NCBI RefSeq assembly: GCF_040869045.1
Contig: NC_090322.1
Span: 275,492,662-275,556,661 of the forward strand
Source: Eurosta solidaginis
Taxonomy: Eukaryota; Arthropoda; Insecta; Diptera; Tephritidae
Length of the DNA stretch: 64,000 nucleotides
Direction of reading: 5' to 3'
Made by a program: the position numbers and the translations under genes. The notes below the pieces were generated by a model. It was not told where the DNA came from, did no database searches, and saw nothing but the letters and a program-made list of their open reading frames with translations. Shown in pieces: positions 1-10,559 of the stretch (positions are counted from its first letter, which is position 1; each line of letters opens with the position of its first letter).

Positions 1-60
1 ATAAAATCGAATTTCAAAGTTCAAAAGTATAATTTAATTGGAATAATGCTAAAATACACC

Positions 61-66
61 TTTAAT
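61..66 (-). terminator. Probable Mfe2 poly(A) signal ATTAAA
   Basis: On the minus strand ATTAAA lies about 40 nt past the Mfe2 stop codon. No canonical AATAAA is visible before the window edge, so this variant is the best candidate. Confidence 0.4.
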
Positions 67-103
67 AACGATAAAATATTACATTGTTTAACATCATTTG
101 CTT

Positions 104-1961
104 TTACAATTTAGCTGTACTGTCCTTTAGGTCAACATATCCTCCGCTCACTGCTTCTTTGCCAGTTTCCACTACTGTAGTCGTGAAGAAAACCCGCCTG
201 CCTTCCTTCCACATGTCAATACGCAGTGTTTGACCCGGTATAACGGGAGCTGAAAACCTGGCTTTTATTGCTTTAAAAAGTAATGGGTTGTTGTTAGCAT
301 ATCGAGCCAAAACTGCACGCGCCGAAAATCCGAATGAACATAGCCCATGTATAATAGGCACCTTGAAGCCAGCCAGTTTTGCAAAATCAGGATCAATATG
401 TAAAGGATTTGAGTCGCCAGAAAGACGATACAAAGCAGCTTGATCTTCGGATGTTTTGTAATGAATGACTGCATCTGGCTTTCTTTTGGGTGCGTTCATT
501 ATGGGTATAACACCAGCAATAGGCGTTTTCTTTCCTCCGAATTTACCAGCACCGACAACGAAAACAGAACTTTGATTCTTTACTACAAGTCGGCCACTTT
601 CATCGTATGAATCGGTATTTACTACAACAAGTGCACCAGATCCTTTATCCATAACATCAAAGACTTTACCGGAAGTCGTGAGTGTGCCACTTGTTGGAAT
701 ATCATCACAAATTTCCAAATATTGTTCGCCATGCAGAATGTTAGTAAGTTCAGCTTTTCCTGCTGGCAAGGCATCAGCTACAAGACTAGTTTGCATACTA
801 ACAATTAAACCAGGCAATACAAAAAACGTTGGAATAGCTGCAAATTCAGCATGATTTTCATATAAAAATTTAAGATCGTTGGCGTTTTTAACACTAGCAC
901 CAATCCCCAAAGCATAAAGAATTAGGTCTTTGCTAGAGTATTGGAAAGTATCTTCGATTCCACCACTTTTGCCTGCTTTCAAATTTTCGAGTACTTCGAT
1001 TAAGTACCCAGACGCTTGGCTGATTGAATCGACGTGCTTGGCATGTGTCATATCCGTGACCTTAGACCATACTTTCTTTACATATTCAGGCGATACGGTC
1101 TTTTGATCAATGGAAGTACGTAACACACTGCCCTTTCCACGAACAAAGTGGACTTTAGTTGCCCATCCAGCAGAACTCTCAATGTAAGAGCCTGAAAGAA
1201 TCAATATTATAAAACATTAAAATATATACCTAAAATTTTAGAACCGTTTTGTAGGACCTACCATTATCTTCGCACGATTCATGGCACAAATAAACGACAA
1301 CGGGCGCGATCAAATGAGGCTTCAATTCATTAAAGAGTATATCAGGTAAAATTCCTTCAGTCATACGGCTTGCTGCCGTTGGTATAATAACATTACAATG
1401 TATGTTATTTTTCTCACCCTCAATAGCTACGGAATTTGCTAAACCAACCAATCCTAATTTCGCAGCCGAGTAATTTGCTTGACCGAAATTGCCATAAATA
1501 CCAGAATTTGATGCAGTCATAATAATACGTCCATAGTTATTTTTACGCATATACGGCCAAGCAGCCTGAGTGCATTTAAAACTTCCTTTCAAGTGTACGG
1601 CATGCACTAAATCCCAATCTTGATCTGTTGTTTTAGCAATGCTACGATCACGAAGTATGCCAGCATTATTTACCAAGATATCGACCCTCCCGAAATTTTT
1701 AACTGCAGTTTCAATAACCTTATCGCCGTCGACTACCGAATTGTAATCGGCCACGGCAGTACCGCCTTGTGCACGGATCTCATCTACCACGACATCTGCA
1801 GCACGCTTAGATGCGCCCTCGCCCTGGAAACTGCCTCCTAAATCATTGACTACTACTTTAGCACCTCGCGCTCCAAAGAGCAATGCATATTCACGCCCAA
1901 GCCCAGACCCGGCTCCTGTTATGACTGCTACACGGCCATCAAAACGCAATTCCTCCGACAT
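104..1961 (-). CDS. Mfe2: Peroxisomal multifunctional enzyme type 2 (3R-hydroxyacyl-CoA dehydrogenase / enoyl-CoA hydratase 2)
   Basis: Two exons: 1262-1961 and 104-1191. The intron at 1192-1261 has a GTAGGT donor and a TTTCAG acceptor and splits a Gly codon, giving 595 residues. Residues 1 to about 235 are a short-chain dehydrogenase: cofactor motif TGAGSGLG at 15-22, NNAG at 98-101, and Ser plus YSAAK (164-168) as the catalytic triad. The C-terminal half is a MaoC-like hot-dog hydratase with [14 protein letters not shown] near 488-501, where Asp493 and His498 fit the family's catalytic pair. The protein ends in AKL, a peroxisome-targeting (PTS1) variant. It would carry out the second and third steps of peroxisomal beta-oxidation. 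The SCP2 domain of the vertebrate protein is absent, as in other flies. The frame is open about 30 codons upstream of the ATG chosen at 1961, but that stretch looks like 5' UTR and the SDR fold starts a few residues after the chosen Met. The assignment is firm. Confidence 0.96.
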
Positions 1962-2164
1962 GTTCCTGTTGCTTATATGTATACGTGTACTTGACGCTAT
2001 TCTGGTTTCCAATGAACTGAAATTTAATTCAGCTTTATTCTGGAACACAATTCATACCTGATTTTTTTCGCAGCAAAGTTCAATTTCTTATATATATATG
2101 TGAATGTTTGCTAATATATACGAATGATATGAAACACCCGATAATATAAGTATATCTTTAAACA

Positions 2165-2178
2165 ATGGCGATAACCAA
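2165..2178 (+). CDS. Possible first coding exon of kat80 (MAIT + split codon)
   Basis: An ATG in a good insect start context (AAACAATGG) is followed after 14 nt by a consensus donor GTAAGT. It leaves two bases (AA), and the first recognised kat80 exon begins with one base (G), which would complete Lys before LWDVR. The exon lies about 200 bp from the Mfe2 start, on the other strand, so a shared bidirectional promoter is possible. It is inference: no exon for the first WD40 blades is seen between 2179 and 7370, and the 14-nt match could be chance. Confidence 0.3.
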
Positions 2179-2184
2179 GTAAGT

Positions 2185-3040
2185 CAATTTAGGAAAGGTG
2201 TGACTTACATACACTGGGTTAGCTTTATTTATTCTAGAATAAAGGCAATTGTGGGGGTAACTTAAAATTGCATAAAAGCTACAAGGAGCTGGTAGTTATG
2301 GGTGCTATTATCAGATTTAATTGTTATATTTTACCGTCTCACGCTGCACACATAACCAAAATCAAGGGCTGTTAATTGAAACTCTGCATTCGGGCTCGAA
2401 TTTTATTTGTCAAAACCGGTAGCAAATGCATTAAACTCACACCTCTCCTAGGTTGACTTAGATCGTTATCTGTTGTGGCCACAGAAATGTATACGAGTTT
2501 GTTATGAAGTTGAGCAAAGTCCAATAAAATTTTGTTTTTTTTTTGCAGTCATATATGTATATTGAAACTGAACAAGTTGTTGGCTAATTTTGATTTGTTT
2601 CGTTTTTAATTGGTTACATGAATGTGAGACTATCGTCGAATGATATAAATTAAATCTTTTTATGTATATAACTTTAACGCACTTTCCTCAATTTATAAGC
2701 TACACTGCTCGTAAGTGAATTATCGCTATCCGAGCGTATGACAAATTTAATAAAAACTTGTATTTACAAGAGAAAATTTGTTCGCAAGTTTTGTGGTTCG
2801 ATCTTTATTTTTTGACGTTTATTTTTTTGACATTTTTTTTCTCAATTTTACTGGTTTGAGTCTACGGTAGAATAACTTAAGGCTAATTTATACATATTTT
2901 TTGTTACGTTGCTTTGGCATTAGGCGCTTTCAGTGAACACTATTTTTGTTGATACGTTGCAAACATGTTTCCGTCAGTTGAAAAAAATTGTTCTCTGAAC
3001 GGCGAGCTTCCTAAGGATAATCAACTTCTTAAATTATTTT
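2185..3040. other. AT-rich intergenic (or kat80 intron) sequence
   Basis: I see no coding exon, RNA gene or clear repeat here. A pyrimidine tract with an acceptor-like TTTTTGCAG near 2540 is not followed by an open frame resembling a WD40 protein. Confidence 0.5.
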
Positions 3041-3235
3041 GGTAATAGTCTAGTTGAGGGGTCGACTGCTAATACGCTACCAAAAATATCGAGAGAGGTG
3101 TCAAACGACGTAATCTCGAGAACAATAATCCGATGGCGGAAAAGAAAAATTTTATCTCTGTCCGGAGATATTTGCAGTTGAATTTGGCGATTTCCATGTG
3201 GTTGTTGTTGTTGTGCGTACCCACAAAAAAAATTT
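3041..3235 (-). mobile_element. Half copy of a long-TIR MITE (same family as 33297-33811)
   Basis: From 3041 the sequence matches the terminal inverted repeat of the complete element at 33297-33811 (GGT..AGTCTAGTT, then GGGGTCGACTGCTAATACG). It continues into the reverse complement of that element's right half, including GTCCGGAGATATTTGCAGTT, until about 3235. The opposite terminus is missing, so the copy is truncated and cannot move by itself. Confidence 0.75.
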
Positions 3236-3431
3236 CAACTGAAACCGCTTAGCCAACTCAACTCGATTACTTTTTATTGTTGCTTTCCATGCAATTCGGT
3301 AAGCTAGCTAGTGTTTTAATTCGAATAGTTAGCAACGAAATACAGCTATTTATGCACATCTCGCCCAAAAAAAACCTTCGATTGTCCTAACCAAAAACAT
3401 GCAAAGTAACGAGTGACGTCTCTTATTATAT

Positions 3432-3948
3432 TGTAACGAATTTACTGAAATTCCGCTTATTCCAAATCTTCTGCTAACGTTCGTATCGCTAAACTGTTGA
3501 ATAAATAACTCCACTATTCAATAATGCAAAATGGCCTTTATTAAAGTACTTCCGAATAACACTACTATTGCTCGCCAGATAGCGTCTTAAATCAAACTGA
3601 TTGTCGCGCCTCTACTATTGCGGCCTTTTATACTCTGTGATTTCCTCGTTGCATCTTCTAGGCGCTTTCAGAATTTACTTAGTTACTGCTATAAAATTAT
3701 AACTACAGATGCACGTGTATAGCTTCTCATATGCGCGTGTATTTGTGAGCGACACTTCCACAATTATAATTGCATACTTTTGGGAGCATCTCAGATAAGA
3801 TATCTGCATGTGTTTGTGCGTCTCTTCTCCGCTGCGTGTACGTACATATATGTGGACATAATGATTGATCTATTGATGTTCATACAAGTCACTGCTTAGC
3901 ATCGCTGAGAGATGACAGTACCCCTTAGTGTTGCTAATATTCGTAACA
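3432..3948 (-). mobile_element. Solo LTR of a Ty3/gypsy-type retrotransposon, 517 bp, 4-bp ATAT duplication
   Basis: The segment starts TGTAACG, ends CGTAACA, and is flanked by ATAT on both sides (3428-3431 and 3949-3952). Read on the minus strand it has a TATA box (TATAAAAG at 3625-3632) followed about 90 nt later by AATAAA (3537-3542), the order expected of an LTR promoter and R region. No internal gag/pol sequence is attached, so it is a recombined solo LTR. A longer relative lies at 61779-62491 with the same ATAT target. ATAT targets are typical of the insect 17.6/297 group. That group assignment is inference. Confidence 0.85.
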
Positions 3949-4172
3949 ATATTTATCCTCTTTGACTCAACGTTTGATCAACACTTATGCTAGCTTAAAG
4001 CGCTCATTGACACCGCTTTGACGTAACTGTCCCAAAGAGGTCCAAAGTAGTCCTAAAATGATACACAGATACAAGATGGATATAGACAAATATGAAAGAA
4101 TTTAATTAAATAGTTCCGAAACTGTTTAGGAGTAGTACCGAAATCATTACAAGAAAACATTCCTAAGTTAGA

Positions 4173-4480
4173 GGCCGCCAAGGTGTGGTGGTAGCGCGCT
4201 CCGCCCACCACAGCAAAGATCCTGGGTTTGATTCCCGGGCAAAGAAACATCAAAAATTTAGAAGCAAGTTTCTTCAATAAGAAAAAAGGTTTTCAAAGGG
4301 GGTCGCCTCTCGGCAGTGATTTGCAAACACTTCGAGTGAATTTCTGTCATGAAAAGCTTCTCAGCGAAAACTCCGTCACGTCAATCTGTAGGAAAAATTA
4401 AATGAAGCATGACGCAAATTGGAAGAGAAGCTCGGCTTAAATTCCCTTCGGAGGTATATCGCGCCTTGCATTTACTTATT
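4173..4480 (+). mobile_element. tRNA-derived SINE, internally deleted copy
   Basis: The 5' part resembles a tRNA gene with pol III boxes: an A-box-like GTGGTAGCGCGCTC and a B-box-like GGTTTGATTCC. A shared body (GGTCGCC..CTCGGCAGTG, CATGAAAAGC, GACGCAAATTGGAAGAGAAG) and a CGCGCCTTGCATTTA 3' end follow. The copy at 24496-24858 aligns throughout, but this one lacks about 55 bp around the GATGCCGTTCGG block. It is not a functional tRNA gene because no 3' half of a cloverleaf can be drawn. Confidence 0.75.
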
Positions 4481-4581
4481 TAGATTTATAAGTTGTCCCG
4501 AAATAACGAAATGGTTGTAAAATAATCTCGACACGGCCCCGAAGAAGTCCAAAGTAGTAATCCCGAAATGATTTCGATATA

Positions 4582-4622
4582 ATTGATAAATATATATAAA
4601 TATATATAAATACATATATTGG
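4582..4622. repeat. Short tandem AAATATATAT repeat
   Basis: About four degenerate units of a ten-base A/T motif; simple sequence with no other content. Confidence 0.6.
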
Positions 4623-5002
4623 GCGCGATATATGTACCTATGTGGGGACTAGGGCGAGGTTCATTTTCAGACAAAAAAAACATACAAACGTTATAAAACG
4701 CCATCGATTTGTCTCCGAATTGATTTAAAAATTTGTATTACAAGTCGTCATTTCAATCTACAGACTGTGTTATGGAATCGCATCTTCGATGGAAGCAGTA
4801 AGGAAGGCGGTCGGCATGATGTGGTGGTGCACAGTGGCTAGTCATTGTCGGCTGGGGCGGGTCCTTGCCAACCTTACTGTTCCTGCGCCATAAACAGAAA
4901 AAAAGTCATATCATGCCTATCAAACTAGCAGCTGTCAACTTCAAAAAAACCGGCAAAAGCGCAGAGACCGACTCAAAACGCTTATAAATTCAAACTAAAA
5001 CA

Positions 5003-5023
5003 ACATCCGGCCGAACCGGATGT
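5003..5023. repeat. 21-bp perfect hairpin ACATCCGG..CCGGATGT
   Basis: Two 8-bp arms (ACATCCGG and CCGGATGT) surround a 5-base loop, inside A-rich DNA that continues to about 5100. No open frame or terminator context is present, so the role is unknown. Confidence 0.5.
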
Positions 5024-6059
5024 AACGGACAGACCGTTAAACATTCAAAATTTAAACTTCAAAAAAAAAAAAAAAATCAAACGCAAAAAAAAAATTACCG
5101 AACCGGACATGGCCTGTTACTAAAGCTGAAATATAACATATATATACAGCTTAATATATAACCAGACTCAAAATCCTACATTTATGTGCGTACGTGTGTA
5201 CCTGCCACGCCTAATGTTGTGTGATTCAATTAACAAATAGTCAGTAAAGTTGTTAAAGACATACTAGATAATTCAAAAAAAAAACCTAACGATCACAACA
5301 GACATTTATTACTTGGTACTTATACCATTTACGTAACTTTTGCCCTTGTAATAACTAATGATAATAATATTATGTATATAATTTAGTCTTATTAAATTCA
5401 AATGTGTAAAAATTTTGTCTATAATTTACATTTATCAAAATTGAGTTAGTGATGCGCTTGCGTGTGTTAAAGCATTACATAATGTAATATACTATTTCAA
5501 AGATTTATCATAAATTCATTAAATTGAATAGAAAGAAAGTTGAATTGTTTACAGCCGTGGGTACGAAAATAACAATGAAAACTAATACCAAAGCTTCCGG
5601 TTATTATCTCCCCTTATTTATTTTCGTTGGAAGTTCGACAGTGTTCAAAGAAATACTTCATTTAATTTCAGAAAAGGAAAATCTTCAAACCATGTCGAAG
5701 CCATTACCGAAAATCTAATGCTTGGAAAAAAAATTTTACGAAAATCTCGCAGTCTTACTTGGAAAAGCCACAAGTTTCTGAGTTTGGCCAATTCAACTCT
5801 TCGAAGGATTTCAAAACGAACATTGATTCCCCTTCTTTTTTTTTCTTCTAACAAAACTTCAACCATCCGCAAAACTCGACGGTCCAAAAAAAAGGTGTAT
5901 GGAAACCAACGTAAAACTTCGAAACTTTCTTAAAACAATCCTCGGAAGGGAGAAAAAAAATCGACCCATTTGAAATAGTTTAACCGGGCTTTATAAAACT
6001 CTCTGAGTATTACTTAGAGTTTCTTTAACTAAGTATATCTAAGTTTGTACATGGCTGGT

Positions 6060-6705
6060 ACTTACATAGCCGCCAGAGTACGTACCGTGGGCCTCTGCCG
6101 GCGTGGTTACTGGTGATGTTGTTGTTGCTGGTGAAGTTGTCGCTGTTGTTGGTTATGACGCGCGGTCTTGGGCGCGCTGTGTTGGTACTGTTGGTGGTTG
6201 TTGCGCTCTGGTCTGAGGTGATCGAGTGAACCTGGTGGCAATATAACTTCGTGTTGACTTTTACGACCTGGATGACTTGGTACTAATTTTGGCGTTCGTT
6301 GTATTACGCTGCAGCGTACTGCTGGCCCTGGAGGCGGAGGTGTTGGTTTAAGAGTCTTCCGTTGAGGAAAGCCGTGGTCGACGGCAAAAACAGATATTCG
6401 ACATAACAGCTGATCTAGTCAGTGGGCTTTCTAATTAACCACCTAGCAATTTCGCTTGTGCTTATACTATTACAAAAATGGTTATTTGAATTCGGACTTG
6501 TCGAGGCTGTCGTATCAGCAAGATTCGTTAAATGTTTCTTAAATGTCCTTTTTGGTCCGCAGGAAATTTCAAGAACGGAAGATTCTTGTGCTTCGCCACA
6601 ATTAGAAGGTGTAAAAATATTCACAGAAATTATTTTGCCAATGTGCTGACCGGGTAGTTGGTCGATAAGTATGTGGGACTCAGTTAAACGGCAAGCAATG
6701 TGCAA
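6060..6705 (-). other. Coding-like GC-rich island, unassigned
   Basis: This stretch, notably GC-richer than its flanks at 6060-6420, reads on the minus strand as open segments. One frame (6415-6705) runs 96 residues with CGEAQESSVLEISCGPKR. A second (about 6090-6420) gives a Pro/Gln-rich segment with TPPPPGPAV and HQQQQHHQ. A third gives TTSPVTTPAEAHGTYSGGY followed directly by a perfect donor, GTAAGT, near 6071. The frames do not join without splicing or frameshifts. It could be a decayed gene, a low-complexity exon of an unrecognised minus-strand gene, or a transposon fragment. I recognise no family. Confidence 0.25.
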
Positions 6706-7370
6706 TTAATAGGAGCACTTTGACCCGTCAGTATTGGTGGTTTTCCTACTGTCGGCTTTATGTGTCGCTTCTTTTCTTTTTTCGGTGAATGCAGCTTTTC
6801 TCCTTATATATAATTTAACGTTTCTTTGTCTGCTTGTCGTTGAGCAAAAAAAAAATATGTATATGCTCTATCTTTTTGCTTCACAAAATTTTTTCCACCT
6901 TAGTTTTCAAGCCCGGAAACGCATGCCAAATTTTCGCTAGTGATCGCAGATCTTTTCTTTCCTGTTTTCGATACCTTTGCATCGCAACTTTTTGGTCCCA
7001 TCGCTAGTCACTAGGTGTGTTCGCCCGAAAACGCTCCCAAGTGGACCGTAACCGTAGACCATAACAGTAGACCGTAACAACTGCAAGTACTTTATGCAGG
7101 AAAAGTGGGCGCGGCTATCGTCAGATTTTGATCATTTAAAAAAGCGCTTTACTTAAGTTATCGTGTTTACAGCCAGATGGACGAACGACATTGTTTAAAT
7201 ATTCCTTTTTTCATCCTTAGCATATTGCTAAGTATGTAGTATGTATTTATTGGCATTTATTTATGCCGTTACAATGTACCGTTAACCGAATAAAATTAAT
7301 GTACTTTGTGCGTTATTCATAGCAAAGTAGAAAAACGACTGAATCCAAAAAATGTATATGCAAATTACAG

Positions 7371-10300
7371 GTTATGGGATGTCCGGAATCAAAATAGATG
7401 TATTAAGATTTACCGAGGCCATATTGCTCCAGTTAATTCGGTGAAATTTTCACCCGATGGATTATGGATTGCATCTGCTGGTACAGAAGGATCTGTTATA
7501 ATCTGGGATATACGTAAAAGTAAACAAATTATGGAGTTTACTGAGCAGCCACCGGCAGCTGCTATTACATGTATACAATTCCATCCGTTCGAGTTTCTGC
7601 TAGCTGTGGGACGTGTTGATGGTACAGTCTGCATATACGATTTAGAGAGTCAAGTTCGTATATCTCAAACAGAGACCGAAAGCCAATTTTATGGTCATCC
7701 TATTAAATGCATTACATTCAGGTTAGTTAAATGTTAAAATAATTTAGTTCATTTAATTTTTGACAAGTATATTCCGTACAGTGAAAATGGCGAATGTCTT
7801 TTTGTGGGTACAGCAGCAGGTATTTCTGTGATTGGTTGGGAACCAGATCGAGAATTTGATCATATAATATCGACATGGACTGCTTTGGGTGATATGAAAG
7901 TTGTTAATAGAAAATTGGTACGTTGGTATCTTGATACGTAATATATTTTACGTCGCAGATAATATTGATACTTTTGGGGGAATTCCGTTACAGATCTGTG
8001 GTTCTTACGAGCAAAGTGTGGTCTCAATCAATGCTCTTAGCATTGATCGAGTTTTTCCATTTTACAATCCATCAAATTCAACACCCGCCGCTTTTAGTCA
8101 TAACTCTACAACACGTAAGAGCTTCTCTCGTGGTAGCCAGAAGCTGAGGCTTTCAATAACAGGTCCCAAAGCATCTAGACTAGTAGAGGAGAATGAAGAT
8201 AATAGGAGCCCTAGTCTAGACGGCCATTCATCGCCAAATTTGAGTTTGGAATTGGTTGACGAATCTTTATTGGAAACAGTATCTCCACCGCCAGTCTTAG
8301 TTTCAACCATATCCTCCTTGAATGGCGTGAATAGTAATACATTGAACTTTGACACACCGTACAGAGGCATTAATCACATGCATAAGTCAAACACATCACC
8401 ACCATTCAATTTTACATCGATGACATCAAGCACTGGGTATAGTTCTTTTAGTGCTAACGGTATTTCTTCTTTAAATTTTGAGGGACCGAGCTCTTTAAAA
8501 ATGCCAGGAGAACGAGATATCTATCTTCACATGCCGATGCCAAATTCATTTGCAAATGAGATGGAATATAATTTAAATGAAAGTAATCCGCCCATAATAT
8601 CAAATTATGATCATACGGAAATGGCTGAGGATTTTCCTGTTAACCAAAATATTCATCAACAGCCAAATGGTCCCAATGCAGTTAGTTCAACATCAGCTAC
8701 AACGGGACAACCTCAACAAATTCCCGCTTTTAAAAACACAAAATCGAAATCTTCAGCGAGTGTCCAAAAACGTACCACCCAAATAGCTGTACCAACGAGT
8801 GGTAGAACTAATGCTAACTCCACAAATCAAGCGCGTAATAAATTATCGCAGGTATCATCAATAAGCTCAACGGATCTACATAAATTGGACGATAATATGT
8901 CATTAAAAAAGTCGGCGTCGTCACATTTTGTCAACAAGACTAAACGTGGTAATGATACGCAATCGAATCCTAACAAAGAGAATGCACGTAATAAGAATAT
9001 AAGCGTCCAAATTTATGCAAAACCCCCAACACGCTCGCGTACTACGCTAGAGTTGCGGTCGCCACAACGGCAAGTAGCCGCTGCAGCAGCAGCCCAGAGG
9101 CAAGCAAACGTGAGTGCAATACAATATAATACAATCGATTAGTCTTAATAGTTACTAAATTTTTATAGCGAATTTCAAGTTACAATACCGATGTTAGCAC
9201 TATTACCAATGTAAGAATATTTCTCAGGCTTTGGTGTAAAACTTTATAACTAAATCTGCTTGTATGTATGTGCTATAATAATTGCAGATACCAGTTAACT
9301 ATCGACCGGATACTGATTTACTAACACAGCCCAGTTTGAATCATAAAGGATTCACCAATCGCCCAATGTTTGACGATAGTTTGGAGATACAAATGCTGCT
9401 GGCCTCACATGAGCAAATCTTTCAGGAGCTGAACAATAGACATGCAACACTTCAAATTATTCGCAACTCCACAAGGTACAAAAAATATACATTTTCTTCT
9501 TCTTCTACTTGTAGCGATGGCGAATTTTATCGATGTTAATGGTGGGTGCCGGAGATTGATGCGGTGTGTTCCGGAAAATTGCACAGATTTGCAATGACCA
9601 CGTTGAACCTTCTATGTTGTCCAACACCCTCCTTCCGTGAGGAACTTGGGCTCGCCTGGCGTCTCACTAAACAGTCTTCGCCACCGGTATGTGAGGTTGG
9701 CGATTGGGTTGGGGAAATTACGCTGACAACTTGAAAGGGTTGCGCTATACAACCCCTTGAATCTCCGAAACAAGAGAGTCTAAAATAACGTGTTTAAATA
9801 AAACAGAATGAAAATTGGGCAGTTATATAACAAATTTACATCGAACAACATTCTGCGCTGCATTCACTTCTATAATATTGACAGCAAAAATTGTTTATTT
9901 TATAGATCTCACGACATTATCGGCGCTTTAAAACAAGCTATAAAGACAGGTCGTACCGTGTTTGTTGACCTCCTTGGTGCGATAATGGAAAAAACTTCAT
10001 CTTGGAATTTAGATTTGTGTCTTTTATTGCTACCAGAAATCTATGAACTCTTGCAGAGCCCACATAAATTGTAAGTTAAAAAGCATAAAACAATCTAAAA
10101 GTAATATATTTAATTAACATCAAACAACATTATATTCTCTACGCTTTAGTCATTACACACGAGGGTGTGATACGTTACGTGTGATTCTTTCCAATTTCTT
10201 GCCAATTATTCAAGATAACATAGACCCATGGTCGAATAGTTTAGGTGTGGATGTGTCGCGTGAGGAACGTCATCGTAAATGTATAGAATGTCAACATTGG

Positions 10301-10384
10301 CTACTGCAAATACGTAACTTACCAGAAAGTAATCATTTTGGGAGCACGTTATCTCAGCTTCAAAATCTTATTGTCAATATTTAA
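7371..10384 (+). CDS. kat80: Katanin p80 WD40-containing subunit B1 (5' exons missing from window)
   Basis: Seven exons: 7371-7721, 7782-7917, 7994-9109, 9169-9210, 9288-9475, 9906-10070 and 10150-10384. All have GT..AG introns and consistent phase, giving about 744 codons. Exons 1-2 encode WD40 blades (LWDVRNQNRC, GHIAPVNSVKFSPDG, IIWDIRKSKQIMEF, VCIYDLESQ, VIGWEPDREFD), as in the p80 propeller. The 1.1-kb exon is a Ser/Asn-rich linker with TTRKSFSRGSQK. The last exons encode the Con80 domain that binds the p60 AAA ATPase, including DPWSNSLGVDVSREERHRKC. Katanin severs microtubules, and p80 targets and regulates p60. The first exon begins inside blade 3 or so, so perhaps 100-140 N-terminal residues lie elsewhere. 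An in-frame ATG at 7306 upstream of the acceptor is more likely intronic. Confidence 0.93.
9541..9785 (-). repeat. Retroposon fragment in a kat80 intron
   Basis: Within the intron 9476-9905, the reverse complement carries GGGGTTGTATAGCGCAACCC and a block GAAGGTTCAACGTGGTCAT. That block matches GAAGGTTTAATGTGGCCAT in the insertion at 13151-13402 with only C/T differences. It is therefore a diverged relative of that short retroposon. The 62-codon open frame here has no recognisable product. Confidence 0.5.
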
Positions 10385-10539
10385 TGAAATATTGTATAAA
10401 AATGTATAATTAGAATATCAGTCTTGTGCCCATGTTTATATTGCATTGTTTAGTTTATAACTTTATGAGATTGTTAATAATTTATTGTTAGGACGTTAAA
10501 GTGTAAAATAATTATGTTCTCCTATGTTTCAAATTGGCT

Positions 10540-10545
10540 AATAAA
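10540..10545 (+). terminator. kat80 poly(A) signal AATAAA
   Basis: AATAAA about 155 nt downstream of the kat80 stop codon, in AT-rich 3' UTR. Confidence 0.65.
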
Positions 10546-10559
10546 CATATTTTAAGTTG

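Noticed and set aside
5524..5933. Two adjoining plus-strand ORFs
   Set aside because: AT-driven Lys/Phe/Ser composition, overlapping antisense ORF, no motif or splice context.
7306..7370. ATG at 7306 as kat80 start
   Set aside because: It would put a non-conserved leader in place of the first WD40 blades; TTACAG just before LWDVR is the expected acceptor.
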